64,000 nucleotides of DNA from Azospirillum oleiclasticum (GCF_013423485.1 NZ_JABFFR010000023.1:186001-250000); one strand, 5' to 3'. Counted from the stretch's first letter, positions 50,316 to 59,085 are shown. Notes: generated by a model not told the origin, from the letters alone. A program made the numbers and translations.

Positions 50316-51338
50316 ATGACCGTCTTTGGCAATGCTTCGTTCGACCACCATGAACAGGTTGTTTTCGCTGCGGATGCCGACAGCGGGCTGAAGGCGGTCA
50401 TCGCCATCCACGACACGCGGCGCGGCCCGGCGCTTGGCGGTTGCCGGTACTGGAGCTATGCGGATGACGCGGCGGCGCTGACCGACGCGCTGCGCTTGTC
50501 GCGCGGCATGACCAGCAAGGCGGTCATGGCCGATCTGCCCTATGGCGGCGGCAAGTCCGTGGTGATCGCCGACGCCGCCCGGCCGAAATCGCCGGAGCTT
50601 CTGCGGGCGCTGGGCCGTGCGGTGGACCGGCTGGCCGGCCGCTACATCGTGGCGGAGGATGTCGGCACCAGCCCGGCCGACATGGACATCGTGCGCACCG
50701 TCACCCCCCACGTCGCCGGACTGGCGGAGGGCGGCGGCGACCCGTCGCCGGCCACCGCGCACGGCGTGTGGCGCGGCATCCACGCCGCCGTGACCCATGC
50801 GCTGCGGCGCAACAGCCTGGATGGTCTGACCGTGGCGGTGCAGGGGCTGGGCCATGTCGGCCTGCATCTGTGCCGGCTGCTGCACGGAGAGGGGGCGCGG
50901 CTGGTGGTCACCGACCTGCGCCCCGCCACCATGGAGCGCGCGGCCGACGAGTTCGGCGCCCTGCCGGTGGCGGCCGAGGCCATCTACGACACCGATGCCG
51001 AGGTCTTCGCGCCCTGCGCGCTGGGCGGTGTGATCAACGACGGGACGGTGGAGCGGCTGAAGGCGCGTATCGTCGCGGGGTCGGCCAACAACCAGCTTGC
51101 GGAGGACCGGCACGGCGCCCGGCTGGCGGAGCGCGGCATCCTCTACGCCCCCGACTACGTGATCAACGCCGGCGGCCTGATCAACATCCACCACGAGCGC
51201 GACCCGCGCGGTTACGACCGCGAGCGCGCCTTCGCGCATGTCGGGAGGATCGAGCAGACCCTGGCGGACCTCTTCGCCCGCGCCGCCGCCTCCGGCATCG
51301 CCACCCACACCGCCGCCGACCGCATGGCCGCGGGGTGA
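50316..51338 (+). CDS. Leucine dehydrogenase-type Glu/Leu/Phe/Val dehydrogenase
   Basis: 340 residues. GMTSKAVMADLPYGGGKSVV includes the catalytic Lys80 of the family, RYIVAEDVGTSPADMDIV follows, and the Rossmann fold starts VAVQGLGHVGLHLCRLL. CALGGVINDGTVERLKARIVAGSANNQL is the conserved substrate-domain closure (key part CALGGVINDGTVERLK). Oxidatively deaminates a branched-chain or related amino acid with NAD. The upstream region carries two dyads, consistent with regulation, perhaps by an Lrp/AsnC-type factor (inference). Confidence 0.9.
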   Translation: MTVFGNASFDHHEQVVFAADADSGLKAVIAIHDTRRGPALGGCRYWSYADDAAALTDALRLSRGMTSKAVMADLPYGGGKSVVIADAARPKSPELLRALGRAVDRLAGRYIVAEDVGTSPADMDIVRTVTPHVAGLAEGGGDPSPATAHGVWRGIHAAVTHALRRNSLDGLTVAVQGLGHVGLHLCRLLHGEGARLVVTDLRPATMERAADEFGALPVAAEAIYDTDAEVFAPCALGGVINDGTVERLKARIVAGSANNQLAEDRHGARLAERGILYAPDYVINAGGLINIHHERDPRGYDRERAFAHVGRIEQTLADLFARAAASGIATHTAADRMAAG

Positions 51339-51369
51339 ACGGAATGCGTGTCGTTCAGTCTGCGACCGA

Positions 51370-51621
51370 TCACTCCGCCGCCATCGGCACGTAGCTGGGG
51401 GTGTCCTGGTTGGCGGCGACCGCGTGGTCGTCGGCGTTGGGGCAATGGGCGCAGTCGCCGACGCAGTGGTCGCGCACCATGTCGCGCACGGTGGGCACGC
51501 ATTTGCCGCACTGGACGGAGGTGCCGATGTGGCGGAAGACGGAGGCCGTGGACCGCGCGCCCGCATCGAGGGCTTCTTTGACCTTCTTTTCGTTGAAGGC
51601 GGAGCAGATGCAGACGTACAT
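51370..51621 (-). CDS. bfd: Bacterioferritin-associated ferredoxin
   Basis: 83 residues. The four [2Fe-2S] ligands are Cys4 and Cys6 (MYVCICSAFNE) and Cys38 and Cys41 (SVQCGKCVPTV), the Bfd arrangement. It reduces bacterioferritin to mobilise stored iron. The C-terminal 30 residues hold three more cysteines and a His (DHCVGDCAHCPNADDH), beyond the usual Bfd end. A strong Fur box lies 40 bp upstream, so the gene is expected to be induced by iron limitation. Bacterioferritin itself is not in the window. Confidence 0.9.
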   Translation of the reverse strand: MYVCICSAFNEKKVKEALDAGARSTASVFRHIGTSVQCGKCVPTVRDMVRDHCVGDCAHCPNADDHAVAANQDTPSYVPMAAE

Positions 51622-51660
51622 GGGGCCTCGACCTTGCTGTGCGACGATCCAACGATTACC

Positions 51661-51679
51661 GATAATGAGAATGATTGTC
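51661..51679 (-). promoter_or_regulatory. Fur box upstream of bfd
   Basis: GATAATGAGAATGATTGTC matches 16 of 19 positions of the Fur consensus GATAATGATAATCATTATC. It lies 40 bp upstream of the bfd start, a normal place for repression by Fe-Fur. In alphaproteobacteria a Mur/Fur-type regulator would be expected to bind. Confidence 0.72.
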
Positions 51680-51779
51680 AACGTGGCGGGAATGTCCCTT
51701 CGGGGGCTGTGCGCTTTCGTCACAGCCCCGGCGGGATTGACCGGAACGGCCGATGACCATCAGCGGAAGGGGCCTGTCG

Positions 51780-53384
51780 ATGGAGCCATGGTGGCGTGGT
51801 GCCGTCCTCTACCAGATCTACCCGCGCAGCTTCCTCGACGCCGGCGGCGACGGGGTGGGCGATCTGCCGGGCGTCACCCGGCGGCTTGATCATGTGGCGG
51901 GGCTCGGGGTCGACGGCGTCTGGCTGTCGCCTTTCTTCACCTCGCCGATGAAGGATTTCGGCTACGACGTGGCCGATTACCGCGGCGTCGATCCTCTGTT
52001 CGGCACATTGGCCGACGTTGACGCGCTGCTGGAGCGGGCGCACGGGCTGGGGCTGAAGGTCATCATCGACATGGTGCTCAGCCACAGCTCCGACCGCCAC
52101 CCCTGGTTCCGGGAGAGCCGGCGCAGCCGCCACGGCCCGCGCGCGGACTGGTACGTCTGGGCCGATCCGAAGCCCGACGGCACTCCGCCCAACAACTGGC
52201 TGTCCTGCTTCGGCGGTTCCGCCTGGGCGTGGGACGGCGGGCGGCGGCAGTATTACCTGCACAATTTCCTGGTCGAGCAGCCGGACCTGAACCTGCACAA
52301 CCCCGCGGTGCAGGACGCGGTGCTGGCCGACTGCGCCTTCTGGCTCGACCGCGGGGTGGACGGCTTCCGGCTGGACGTCGCCAACTACTATCTGCACGAC
52401 CCGTTGCTGCGCGACAATCCCGCCCGCCCGCCCGACGCGCGCTGGCCCGACGGCACGCCGCGCGGCAACCCCTACGGCATGCAGATCCACCGCTTCGACA
52501 AGTCGCAGCCGGAAAACCTCGCGGTGCTGCGCCGGCTGCGCGCGCTGCTCGACCGCTACCCCGACCGCATGGCGGTGGCGGAGGTGCACGACGACGACAG
52601 CGTCGCCCGCGCCGCGGAGTACGTCGCCGCCCCCGACCTTCTGCACACCGCCTACAACTTCGCCCTGCTGGGTGCGGACTTCGGGGCCGGCACCATCCGC
52701 CGGGCGGTAGAGGCGTTCGAGGCCCAGCCGGGTCCGGGCTGGCCGTCCTGGGCCTTCTCCAACCACGACGTGCCGCGCGTCGCCAGCCGCTGGGGCGGGG
52801 CGGAGGCACCGCCGGCCGCCGCCAAGCTGCTGATCGCGCTGCTGACCTCCCTGCGCGGCACCGCCTTCCTCTACCAGGGGGAGGAGCTGGGCCTGCCGCA
52901 GGCCGAGGTGCCGCTGGAGCGCATGCGGGACCCCTACGGCATCGCCATGTGGCCGGAGCCGGCGGGGCGCGACGGCTGCCGCACGCCCATGCCCTGGAGC
53001 GCCACCGACCCCAACGCCGGCTTCTCCAGCGCCGAGCCCTGGCTGCCCATCCCCGCGGAGCATATCGCCCGCGCCGTGGACGTGCAGGAGGCCGACCCGG
53101 CCAGCGTGCTGGCCTTCACCCGCGGCTTCCTGGCGTGGCGCCGGCTGCACCCGGCCCTGCGCGGCGGCTCCATCCGCTTCCGCGACGCGCCGGAGCCGCT
53201 GCTGCTGTTCGAGCGCCGGGCGGAGGGGCAGGCGATCCTCTGCGTCTTCAACCTCTCCCCCGATCCGCAGACGATTCCGTTCGACGGCACCCCGCTGGAC
53301 GGCCACGGCCTGCCGGGCGCCGTGGCGGACGGCGCGCTGCGGCTGCCGGGATGGGGCGGGGCGTTTGCCGCGCTGCGGAATTGA
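51780..53384 (+). CDS. GH13 alpha-glucosidase
   Basis: 534 residues from ATG 51780, with GGAAGGGG seven bases upstream; ATG 51753 is an alternative. GH13 catalytic residues: nucleophile Asp199 in DGFRLDVANYYLHD, acid/base Glu268 in RMAVAEVHDDDS and Asp330 in FSNHDVPR. The N-terminus WWRGAVLYQIYPRSF and loops are those of bacterial alpha-glucosidases/oligo-1,6-glucosidases. No signal peptide; cytoplasmic hydrolysis of maltose-type or isomaltose-type oligosaccharides. It starts a sugar-polymer region that later includes treZ and a debranching enzyme. Confidence 0.92.
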   Translation: MEPWWRGAVLYQIYPRSFLDAGGDGVGDLPGVTRRLDHVAGLGVDGVWLSPFFTSPMKDFGYDVADYRGVDPLFGTLADVDALLERAHGLGLKVIIDMVLSHSSDRHPWFRESRRSRHGPRADWYVWADPKPDGTPPNNWLSCFGGSAWAWDGGRRQYYLHNFLVEQPDLNLHNPAVQDAVLADCAFWLDRGVDGFRLDVANYYLHDPLLRDNPARPPDARWPDGTPRGNPYGMQIHRFDKSQPENLAVLRRLRALLDRYPDRMAVAEVHDDDSVARAAEYVAAPDLLHTAYNFALLGADFGAGTIRRAVEAFEAQPGPGWPSWAFSNHDVPRVASRWGGAEAPPAAAKLLIALLTSLRGTAFLYQGEELGLPQAEVPLERMRDPYGIAMWPEPAGRDGCRTPMPWSATDPNAGFSSAEPWLPIPAEHIARAVDVQEADPASVLAFTRGFLAWRRLHPALRGGSIRFRDAPEPLLLFERRAEGQAILCVFNLSPDPQTIPFDGTPLDGHGLPGAVADGALRLPGWGGAFAALRN

Positions 53385-53461
53385 CGTGGCGATCCTGGCA
53401 CGGTTGGCCGTAGGATGACGAACGGTCCGCATCCCGCGGCCCTTCCACGGGAGACTGTGCC

Positions 53462-54271
53462 ATGCGGATCCGGCTGGGCTGCGAGCTGAGCTATGAGTTT
53501 CCTGCACCGACGCCGATGATCGTCATGCTCAACGTGCATTATTCGCGCGTGATGAGCCTCGAACATCCGGACCACCTCGTCACCACCCCGGCGGTGCCGA
53601 TCCAGAGCTACCGCGACAGCTTCGGCAACTGGTGCTGCCGTCTGGTGGCCCCGGCCGGGCGTTTCACGCTCGGCACCGACAGCGTCATCCGGGACGAGGG
53701 TCGGAGCGACCCGGTGGCGATGGACGCCATCCAGCACGCCGTGCAGGACCTGCCGCCCGACACGCTGCTGTTCCTGCTCGGCAGCCGCTACTGCGAGACG
53801 GACCGACTGTCGGAAGAGGCGTGGCGGCTGTTCGGCAACACGCCGCTCGGCTGGCCGCGGGTCCAGGCCATCTGCGATTTCGTGCACCAGCACGTCAAAT
53901 TCGGCTACCAGCACGCCCGTGCCACCCGCACGGCGGCGGAGACCTACGCCGAGCGGCTGGGGGTCTGCCGCGATTACGCCCACCTCGCCGTCACCTTCTG
54001 CCGCTGCATGAACATCCCGGCGCGCTACTGCACCGGCTACATCAGTGACATCGGCCTGCCGCCGCCTTACGACCCGATGGACTTCGCGGCCTGGATGGAG
54101 GTCTATCTGGGCGGCCGCTGGTGGGTCTTCGACCCGCGCAACAACGCGCCGCGCATCGGCCGCATCCTGATCGCCCAGGGCCGCGACGCCGCCGACGTGC
54201 CGCTGACCCACACCTTCGGTCCCAACAAGCTGGCGTCGTTCCGGGTGTGGACGGACCAGATCGCGGGCTGA
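53462..54271 (+). CDS. Transglutaminase-fold protein with substituted catalytic His
   Basis: 269 residues: an N-terminal beta-rich domain (LGCELSYEFPAPTPMIVMLN), then a transglutaminase core. The nucleophile is Cys169 in GVCRDYAHLAVTFC and the Asp position is in RWWVFDPRNN. Where the catalytic His is expected (HAW.EV) this protein has AAW at 209-211 (MDFAAWMEVYLGG); DNA reads GCG GCC TGG there, so it is not a misread. It may be inactive or belong to a variant subfamily. Related proteins of this architecture are often next to other cell-envelope or sugar-metabolism genes. No signal peptide. Confidence 0.85.
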   Translation: MRIRLGCELSYEFPAPTPMIVMLNVHYSRVMSLEHPDHLVTTPAVPIQSYRDSFGNWCCRLVAPAGRFTLGTDSVIRDEGRSDPVAMDAIQHAVQDLPPDTLLFLLGSRYCETDRLSEEAWRLFGNTPLGWPRVQAICDFVHQHVKFGYQHARATRTAAETYAERLGVCRDYAHLAVTFCRCMNIPARYCTGYISDIGLPPPYDPMDFAAWMEVYLGGRWWVFDPRNNAPRIGRILIAQGRDAADVPLTHTFGPNKLASFRVWTDQIAG

Positions 54272-54353
54272 AGGGTCGGGACGGAAGCGGGCGGCACTGG
54301 CCGTAAGCCGGTGCCGCCACTATGATCCCCCGCCTTGCCAGGGGGAATGTGCC

Positions 54354-55283
54354 GTGACCACCACCGAGCCGTTGGGACAGACCGTCTATCTCGCCGCCGA
54401 AGGGTTCGAGGCGGACCTGCTGGCCGAGCTGGGGCCGGACGCCACGGTGGACGGGCGGCTGGTCTTCACCCCCGGCCTGGCGCGGCCGGCGGCCTGGGCG
54501 CAGAATGTCTGGTTCGACCCGGTGCGCATCGAGTTCGCCTCGATCAAGGAGGCGGCGAAGGCTCTGCGCGCCATCCAGCGCAACTGGACGCTGTGGCCGC
54601 TGCGCCACCACCGCCGGGCGACGCTGATCCAGGAGAATCTGCCCCACGTCTCCGCCAAGCCACTGGTCTTCCCCGCCCCGCCGCCGACCGCCCCGCTGGG
54701 ATCCTGGGCGCTGCTCGACGAGCGCACCCTCATCGCGGCCGGCCATTGCTCCAGCCCATTCCGCCATGGCGAGGCGGTGTTCGTGGAGGATCGCGCCAAC
54801 CCGCCGAACCGCGCCTACCTGAAGCTGTGGGAGGCGCTGACCCTGTTCGGCGGCCCGCTGCCCGGCCCCGGCGACCGCTGCGTCGACCTCGGTTCCAGCC
54901 CCGGCGGCTGGACCTGGGTGCTGCACGGGCTGGGTGCCTCGGTGCTGAGCATCGACAAGGCCCCGCTCGACCCCTCCGTCGCAGCACTGCCGCGGGTGGA
55001 GCATCGTCAGGAAAGCGCCTTCGGCCTGCGCCCGCAGGACATCGGCCCGGTGGACTGGCTGACGTCGGACGTCATCTGCTACCCGGAGCGGCTGCTGCGG
55101 CTGGTGGAGGCGTGGCGCGGCAGCGGGCTGGCGAAGCGCATGATCTGCACCATCAAGTTCCAGGGCGAAACCGACCACACCGCCGCCGCGACACTCGCCG
55201 CCATCCCCGGCAGCCGCCTGATGCACCTGTTCCACAACAAGCACGAGCTGACCTGGATGTGGGCAATCGAACCGAAGCGCTGA
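54354..55283 (+). CDS. RlmM-like SAM-dependent ribose 2'-O-methyltransferase
   Basis: 309 residues, GTG start with GGGGGA upstream. An N-terminal THUMP-like region precedes a FtsJ/RrmJ-type methyltransferase domain with motif I VDLGSSPGGWTWVL (SAM binding, 178-186) and a downstream LLRLVEAWRGSGLAKRMICTIKFQGE (key parts RMICTIKFQ) containing the catalytic lysines of the K-D-K-E set. RlmM 2'-O-methylates C2498 of 23S rRNA in E. coli; similarity here supports the family but not the exact site. It ends just left of the low-GC island. Confidence 0.84.
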   Translation: MTTTEPLGQTVYLAAEGFEADLLAELGPDATVDGRLVFTPGLARPAAWAQNVWFDPVRIEFASIKEAAKALRAIQRNWTLWPLRHHRRATLIQENLPHVSAKPLVFPAPPPTAPLGSWALLDERTLIAAGHCSSPFRHGEAVFVEDRANPPNRAYLKLWEALTLFGGPLPGPGDRCVDLGSSPGGWTWVLHGLGASVLSIDKAPLDPSVAALPRVEHRQESAFGLRPQDIGPVDWLTSDVICYPERLLRLVEAWRGSGLAKRMICTIKFQGETDHTAAATLAAIPGSRLMHLFHNKHELTWMWAIEPKR

Positions 55284-55593
55284 ACATTGTCGGCCATTCT
55301 GTGCCGGAATAAATGCTCTGCGTGAACTTTGTGGCGCTAAAGTATGAATGACTTCACCCGTAAATTGTAACTTCGCTCAAACTGTCACTGTCACTGTCAC
55401 TGTCACTGTCACTGTCACTGTCACTGTCACTGTCACTGTCACTGTCACTGTCACTGTCACTGTCACTGTGAACAATGCCTGGGACATTCGCGTCACACGA
55501 CAGCGTATCTTTCTTGCCGGAGACGGTTTCCACTTTCTCGCCAGCGCAGAAGCAATATAACCCCATTCACTGCCTTCAACAGTGGATCAAATC
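55284..55593. other. Left boundary of the low-GC island
   Basis: 310 bp between rlmM and the restriction-modification gene. It starts in host-like sequence, then contains the hexanucleotide repeat (55381-55469), AT-richer sequence with TATCTTTC and a short leader before ATG 55594. No tRNA, integrase or direct-repeat attachment site was recognised. Confidence 0.5.
55381..55469. repeat. Tandem hexanucleotide repeat, about 14.8 copies of ACTGTC
   Basis: An uninterrupted array of ACTGTC, 89 bp, ending ACTGTG. It is 125 bp upstream of the type IIG gene start. Repeats this long and perfect are slippage-prone; six-base steps leave any reading frame intact but would change promoter or operator spacing. 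Perfect copies indicate recent expansion. Confidence 0.95.
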
Positions 55594-56166
55594 ATGGCTG
55601 GCTCACTCTTTCGGAAGCTCTCTGCAGACCGCCCGAACTGGAAAACGGAGGAAGAGGTACGGAAGGGCTGGCTCAAGCACCTCGAAAATGAGCTGAATGT
55701 TACTTTTCACGCAGAGCGCGATCGCAACGATGCTTCATACAATCAGGTGGTCATCGAGTTTAAGGACAAGGGTCTATTCAAAGGAAGGACCGATAGTAGG
55801 GCATTCAAGGAAGCAATTTACGATCGACTTTCGAAGTATATCCCGCGACGGGCAAAAGAAGAGGGTCTTTCTGACGAGGATTATATCGGAATTGCCATTG
55901 ATGGCGATCATGTCTGCTTCGGCTTTTATCGTGGAGGAAAAATTGTCCATCGTCACCTGTTGCCCTTCAATGAGGCATCTGTTGAACTTGTAGCTCAGGC
56001 GTGCCGTGACTCGAAACGTAGGGCCGTTACTTCTGAGAACCTAGAAGAGGATTTCGGACATGAATCCATAGTGGGTACGGCGATGATGGGTGGCCTAGCG
56101 TTGGAATTGGCCGCTCACTTGAAAGGGACGGAAAACAACAAAGTGCGCATGCTATTTGAAGAATAG
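55594..56166 (+). CDS. N-terminal fragment of type IIG enzyme: PD-(D/E)XK nuclease domain
   Basis: 190 residues before the amber codon, from ATG 55594 (a GTG at 55582 adds four). It carries a PD-(D/E)XK-type nuclease: acidic residues near HAERDRND (41-46) and the QVVIEFKDKGLF strand with E55-x-K57, then a helical region (GHESIVGTAMMGGLALELAAHL) leading into the connector. On its own it lacks target recognition, so it may be a harmless remnant, or a toxic fragment if folded. Confidence 0.75.
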   Translation: MAGSLFRKLSADRPNWKTEEEVRKGWLKHLENELNVTFHAERDRNDASYNQVVIEFKDKGLFKGRTDSRAFKEAIYDRLSKYIPRRAKEEGLSDEDYIGIAIDGDHVCFGFYRGGKIVHRHLLPFNEASVELVAQACRDSKRRAVTSENLEEDFGHESIVGTAMMGGLALELAAHLKGTENNKVRMLFEE

Positions 56167-56310
56167 CGTGCCCTTTTCGGCCAAGTAGCTGACCTTACGC
56201 GCGGCCAAGAAGCCGATGTCCGTCGCGGTATCCGTTTCAATGTTGAAGTCGACGATGAGGACACGGTAGCCGCACTGCTTTTTGTAATCCACACGTACAA
56301 TGCGTTCGTT

Positions 56311-58776
56311 ATGAAAATGCTGGCCGCTGAGATCGTGTCAGAACACGGCCTTACAGCCTATCCGGATTTTTGCGAGCACCTTCTTGGTCTCGATGATAAT
56401 AGCCTTCTTAGCCATCTTGAAAGTGAGGTGGAGCGCAGCGCATTTTTCGAGGCTGCTCGGATCAAAGGCTTCGTCGAAGAAGCAATCTTCTCGTGGTACG
56501 CTGATGCTACGTTGTCAGCTAAAGGGCGGACGGTCATCGCCAATGCCATTCGTTCATTGGTAACCCAGCTATCGTTGTACCGCATGGATGATTTGGGGGC
56601 AGCTCGCTCCAGAGATGTTCTCAAATCATTTTACCAAGCCTTGGTGCCAGAACCGCTGCGGAAAGCGCTAGGTGAGTTCTACACGCCAGATTGGCTAGTT
56701 GAGATTGCTTGCGATAGAACTACCGTTACTGACTGGCTCAATACTCGAGTTCTCGACCCCACATGTGGATCAGGGTCTTTTCTGTTGGAAGTGGTTCGTC
56801 GCAAACGGCTGGAGGCGAAAGTCAAAAAGCTCGATGCAAAGGCGACCTTGGAACTCATTCTAGAATCGACCTGGGGCTTTGACCTCAATCCTCTGGCCGT
56901 ACAATCTTCGCGCGTCAATTACCTCATTGCCGTGGCGGACCTTGTGGCAGAAGCGAAAGCCGAGGTGGAATTGCCGGTTCTGCTGGCCGATGCAGTCTAC
57001 TCGCCAGCCCGCTCTCCTAAGAAGAACGAAGATGTTGTCGAATATCAGATCGGGAGCACACAGTCAGACTTGCGTGTGATGATCCCTGCGCCGTTGGCAT
57101 TTGACCGAGAGCGCCTGGACCGGGTTTTCAGCGGAATGGCTGAATGTGTTGAGGTTGAACACAGCTACGATGAAGCAGAAAACTACCTAGTCAAACAACG
57201 GTGCATCACAAAAAATGAAGCCCAAATCTGGCGCTCCCCTCTTTCGGATACTTATAAGCAAGTCCTAGACCTACATAAGCGTGATTGGAATGGAATTTGG
57301 TTTCGAATTGTTCGAAACTTTTTCTGGTCTGCCGTTGCTGGAGAATTCGACCTTGTTGTAGGTAATCCGCCTTGGGTTCGCTGGTCCAGTCTGCCTGAGC
57401 ATTATCGAAATCGCATCAAGCCGACATGCGCTCAGTACGCTATTTTCTCTGAAACGCCCTTCCATGGGGGAAATGAATTGGATATTTCAGGTATGATCAC
57501 TTACACAGTTGGCGATAAATGGCTCAAAGTTGGCGGCATACTCGTCTTTGTCATTACACAGACTCACTTCCAAAGCCCCTCTTCACAGGGCTTCCGGAGC
57601 TTTAAGATCGATAAGAGCACAGGATTTCTACCAGTTGAAGTTGATGACCTGAAGAAACTCAAGCCGTTTCCTAAAGTTGCGAATAAGACCGCCATCATGC
57701 GATTGGAGAAGGCATCTCGTAAGAAGCCGAAGTATCCGGTGCCTTACAGAGTTTGGGAGAAGGCTGCCGGACACAGCGGCACTATACCCGAGCACGCCAG
57801 CAAGGCGAGCGTCCTGGCCCGAGTCTCGATCAATGAATGGGAAGCAACACCTGTGGCAGGGGGCAACTCCCCTTGGGCCATTCTCCCGAAAGGGCGTTTC
57901 AAGGATATGGCCGCAATCCAGGGCGAGAGCGATTGGATCGCTGGCCGAAAGGGGGTGACGTGCGACCTAAATGGTGTCCTGCTGGTACGCATAGTTGATG
58001 TTAATGAACCCGAAGGACTTGTGAAGATTCAGACGCGCCCCGAAGCGGGACGCACCGACATCGGACCGGCAAGAATGTTCTGGGTTGAGCCTGACTTGTT
58101 GTTTCCGCTTCTCAAGGGAGCAGCCGACTTCTCTGCCTGTCACGTTCACATCGAGGAGGAACTGTACGTCTTTATTCCCAACCGAGGCATCAATCGGCAA
58201 GACTACGCAGATGCGGAGACGGTTGTTTCAGGGTTGAAGAGAACTAAAAGCTACTTCAAAGCGTACAAACATCTCTTGAGACAACGTTCAACTTATAAGC
58301 TGAGGCAGAGTGGGGCACCTGAGTATGTAATCTACAATGTTGGGGCGTATACATTTTCTGCATACAAGGTGGTTTGGGCTGAGCTTTCATCAGTCTTTGA
58401 AGCGGCTGTTGTCACTCAAGGTGCGGTGCCGGTGATTGGGGATCGCGTCTATGTGCCCGACCACAAGGTATACTTCGCAGATTTCACTTCAGAGAATCAG
58501 GCGCATTACGTATGTGCACTTCTAAACTCAACCCTCGTGCGAGAGTATGTTCAGAGCCACACTATTCAGATACAGGTATCGAACATCTTCAAGCACCTGA
58601 AGCTTCCCACGTTCGACGCGAAAAACACAGACCATAAGAAGCTGGCTACGTTGAGTCAGAGCGCTCATGGTGCTACTTCGGAGCCGAAGCGTTCAGCCGT
58701 CCTAGCCCAGATGGATCAGCTCGCCGAGCGGCTGTTGATGGCCTTTGGATCTGGAAGAACCGGAGCAAGCGTTTAG
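56311..58776 (+). CDS. C-terminal fragment of type IIG enzyme: N6-adenine methylase and target recognition
   Basis: 821 residues from the first in-frame ATG after the amber codon. Methylase motifs: GEFYTP (121-126), motif I DPTCGSGSF (149-157), and motif IV GNPPW (351-355), order typical of gamma-class N6-adenine methylases in Eco57I-type enzymes. The C-terminal 350 residues (from about PYRVWEKAAGH) form the target-recognition region. If reinitiation occurs, this part could methylate DNA without cutting it. Forty-eight conserved codons between TAG and this ATG would be lost. Confidence 0.82.
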   Translation: MKMLAAEIVSEHGLTAYPDFCEHLLGLDDNSLLSHLESEVERSAFFEAARIKGFVEEAIFSWYADATLSAKGRTVIANAIRSLVTQLSLYRMDDLGAARSRDVLKSFYQALVPEPLRKALGEFYTPDWLVEIACDRTTVTDWLNTRVLDPTCGSGSFLLEVVRRKRLEAKVKKLDAKATLELILESTWGFDLNPLAVQSSRVNYLIAVADLVAEAKAEVELPVLLADAVYSPARSPKKNEDVVEYQIGSTQSDLRVMIPAPLAFDRERLDRVFSGMAECVEVEHSYDEAENYLVKQRCITKNEAQIWRSPLSDTYKQVLDLHKRDWNGIWFRIVRNFFWSAVAGEFDLVVGNPPWVRWSSLPEHYRNRIKPTCAQYAIFSETPFHGGNELDISGMITYTVGDKWLKVGGILVFVITQTHFQSPSSQGFRSFKIDKSTGFLPVEVDDLKKLKPFPKVANKTAIMRLEKASRKKPKYPVPYRVWEKAAGHSGTIPEHASKASVLARVSINEWEATPVAGGNSPWAILPKGRFKDMAAIQGESDWIAGRKGVTCDLNGVLLVRIVDVNEPEGLVKIQTRPEAGRTDIGPARMFWVEPDLLFPLLKGAADFSACHVHIEEELYVFIPNRGINRQDYADAETVVSGLKRTKSYFKAYKHLLRQRSTYKLRQSGAPEYVIYNVGAYTFSAYKVVWAELSSVFEAAVVTQGAVPVIGDRVYVPDHKVYFADFTSENQAHYVCALLNSTLVREYVQSHTIQIQVSNIFKHLKLPTFDAKNTDHKKLATLSQSAHGATSEPKRSAVLAQMDQLAERLLMAFGSGRTGASV

Positions 58777-59085
58777 AGAAGGCAATTGCGCGGTGCCCGG
58801 TGGCCACCAGCCCCAGTGAACCCTCGCCAGCCCTTCCAGGCACCCTCCCCATGGCGGGGCGAGGGTTCAGCCATCACCGGAACGGCTCCAGCGGCACATC
58901 CTGCCGTCCCCGTACCACACGGGGCCGGCGTCCCCTCCAGCGGTGCAGCTGGCGGCGTCATGGCGGTCTGTTCCCCGGTCGAGGCCGCTATCCCAACAGC
59001 GCGGTGCCGCAGGCCGGCACGGAAAGCTCCGTCGGCTGTTGGCCCATGGTTGGCAACCCTGTCCCCGAAGAGGCCGACCGACGTG
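58777..59085 (+). other. Right boundary of the low-GC island and treZ leader
   Basis: 309 bp returning to high-GC sequence. It contains an 11-bp inverted repeat GAACCCTCGCC / GGCGAGGGTTC (58818-58828 and 58858-58868) with a 29-base loop, possibly the terminator of the island gene, and AGAGG before the treZ start. No gene recognised; the frame is open into treZ but not conserved. Confidence 0.5.

Larger units (their letters stand above)
55594..58776 (+). pseudogene. Type IIG restriction-modification gene interrupted by one amber codon
   Basis: One continuous frame of 1060 codons apart from TAG at 56164-56166. The parts on both sides are described in the next two entries; read through, they form a normal single-chain type IIG enzyme (nuclease, helical connector, adenine methylase, target recognition). 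In this family the junction reads LFEEW.RALFGQV, so the TAG most simply replaces a TGG Trp codon. Codon use and GC are well below the flanking genes, indicating transfer from another lineage. If the stop is real, the full enzyme is not made unless the codon is suppressed. Confidence 0.75.

Noticed and set aside
55381..55469. CRISPR-like array
   Set aside because: The unit is six bases with no spacers; it is a microsatellite.
55348..55560. Short frames reading the hexamer array as a TV or SD dipeptide protein
   Set aside because: Most of each frame is the simple repeat itself and neither has a ribosome site or conserved flanks.
55594..58776. BREX PglX or DISARM methylase assignment for the island gene
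   Set aside because: No other BREX or DISARM genes nearby, and an N-terminal E-x-K nuclease domain fits a type IIG enzyme better.
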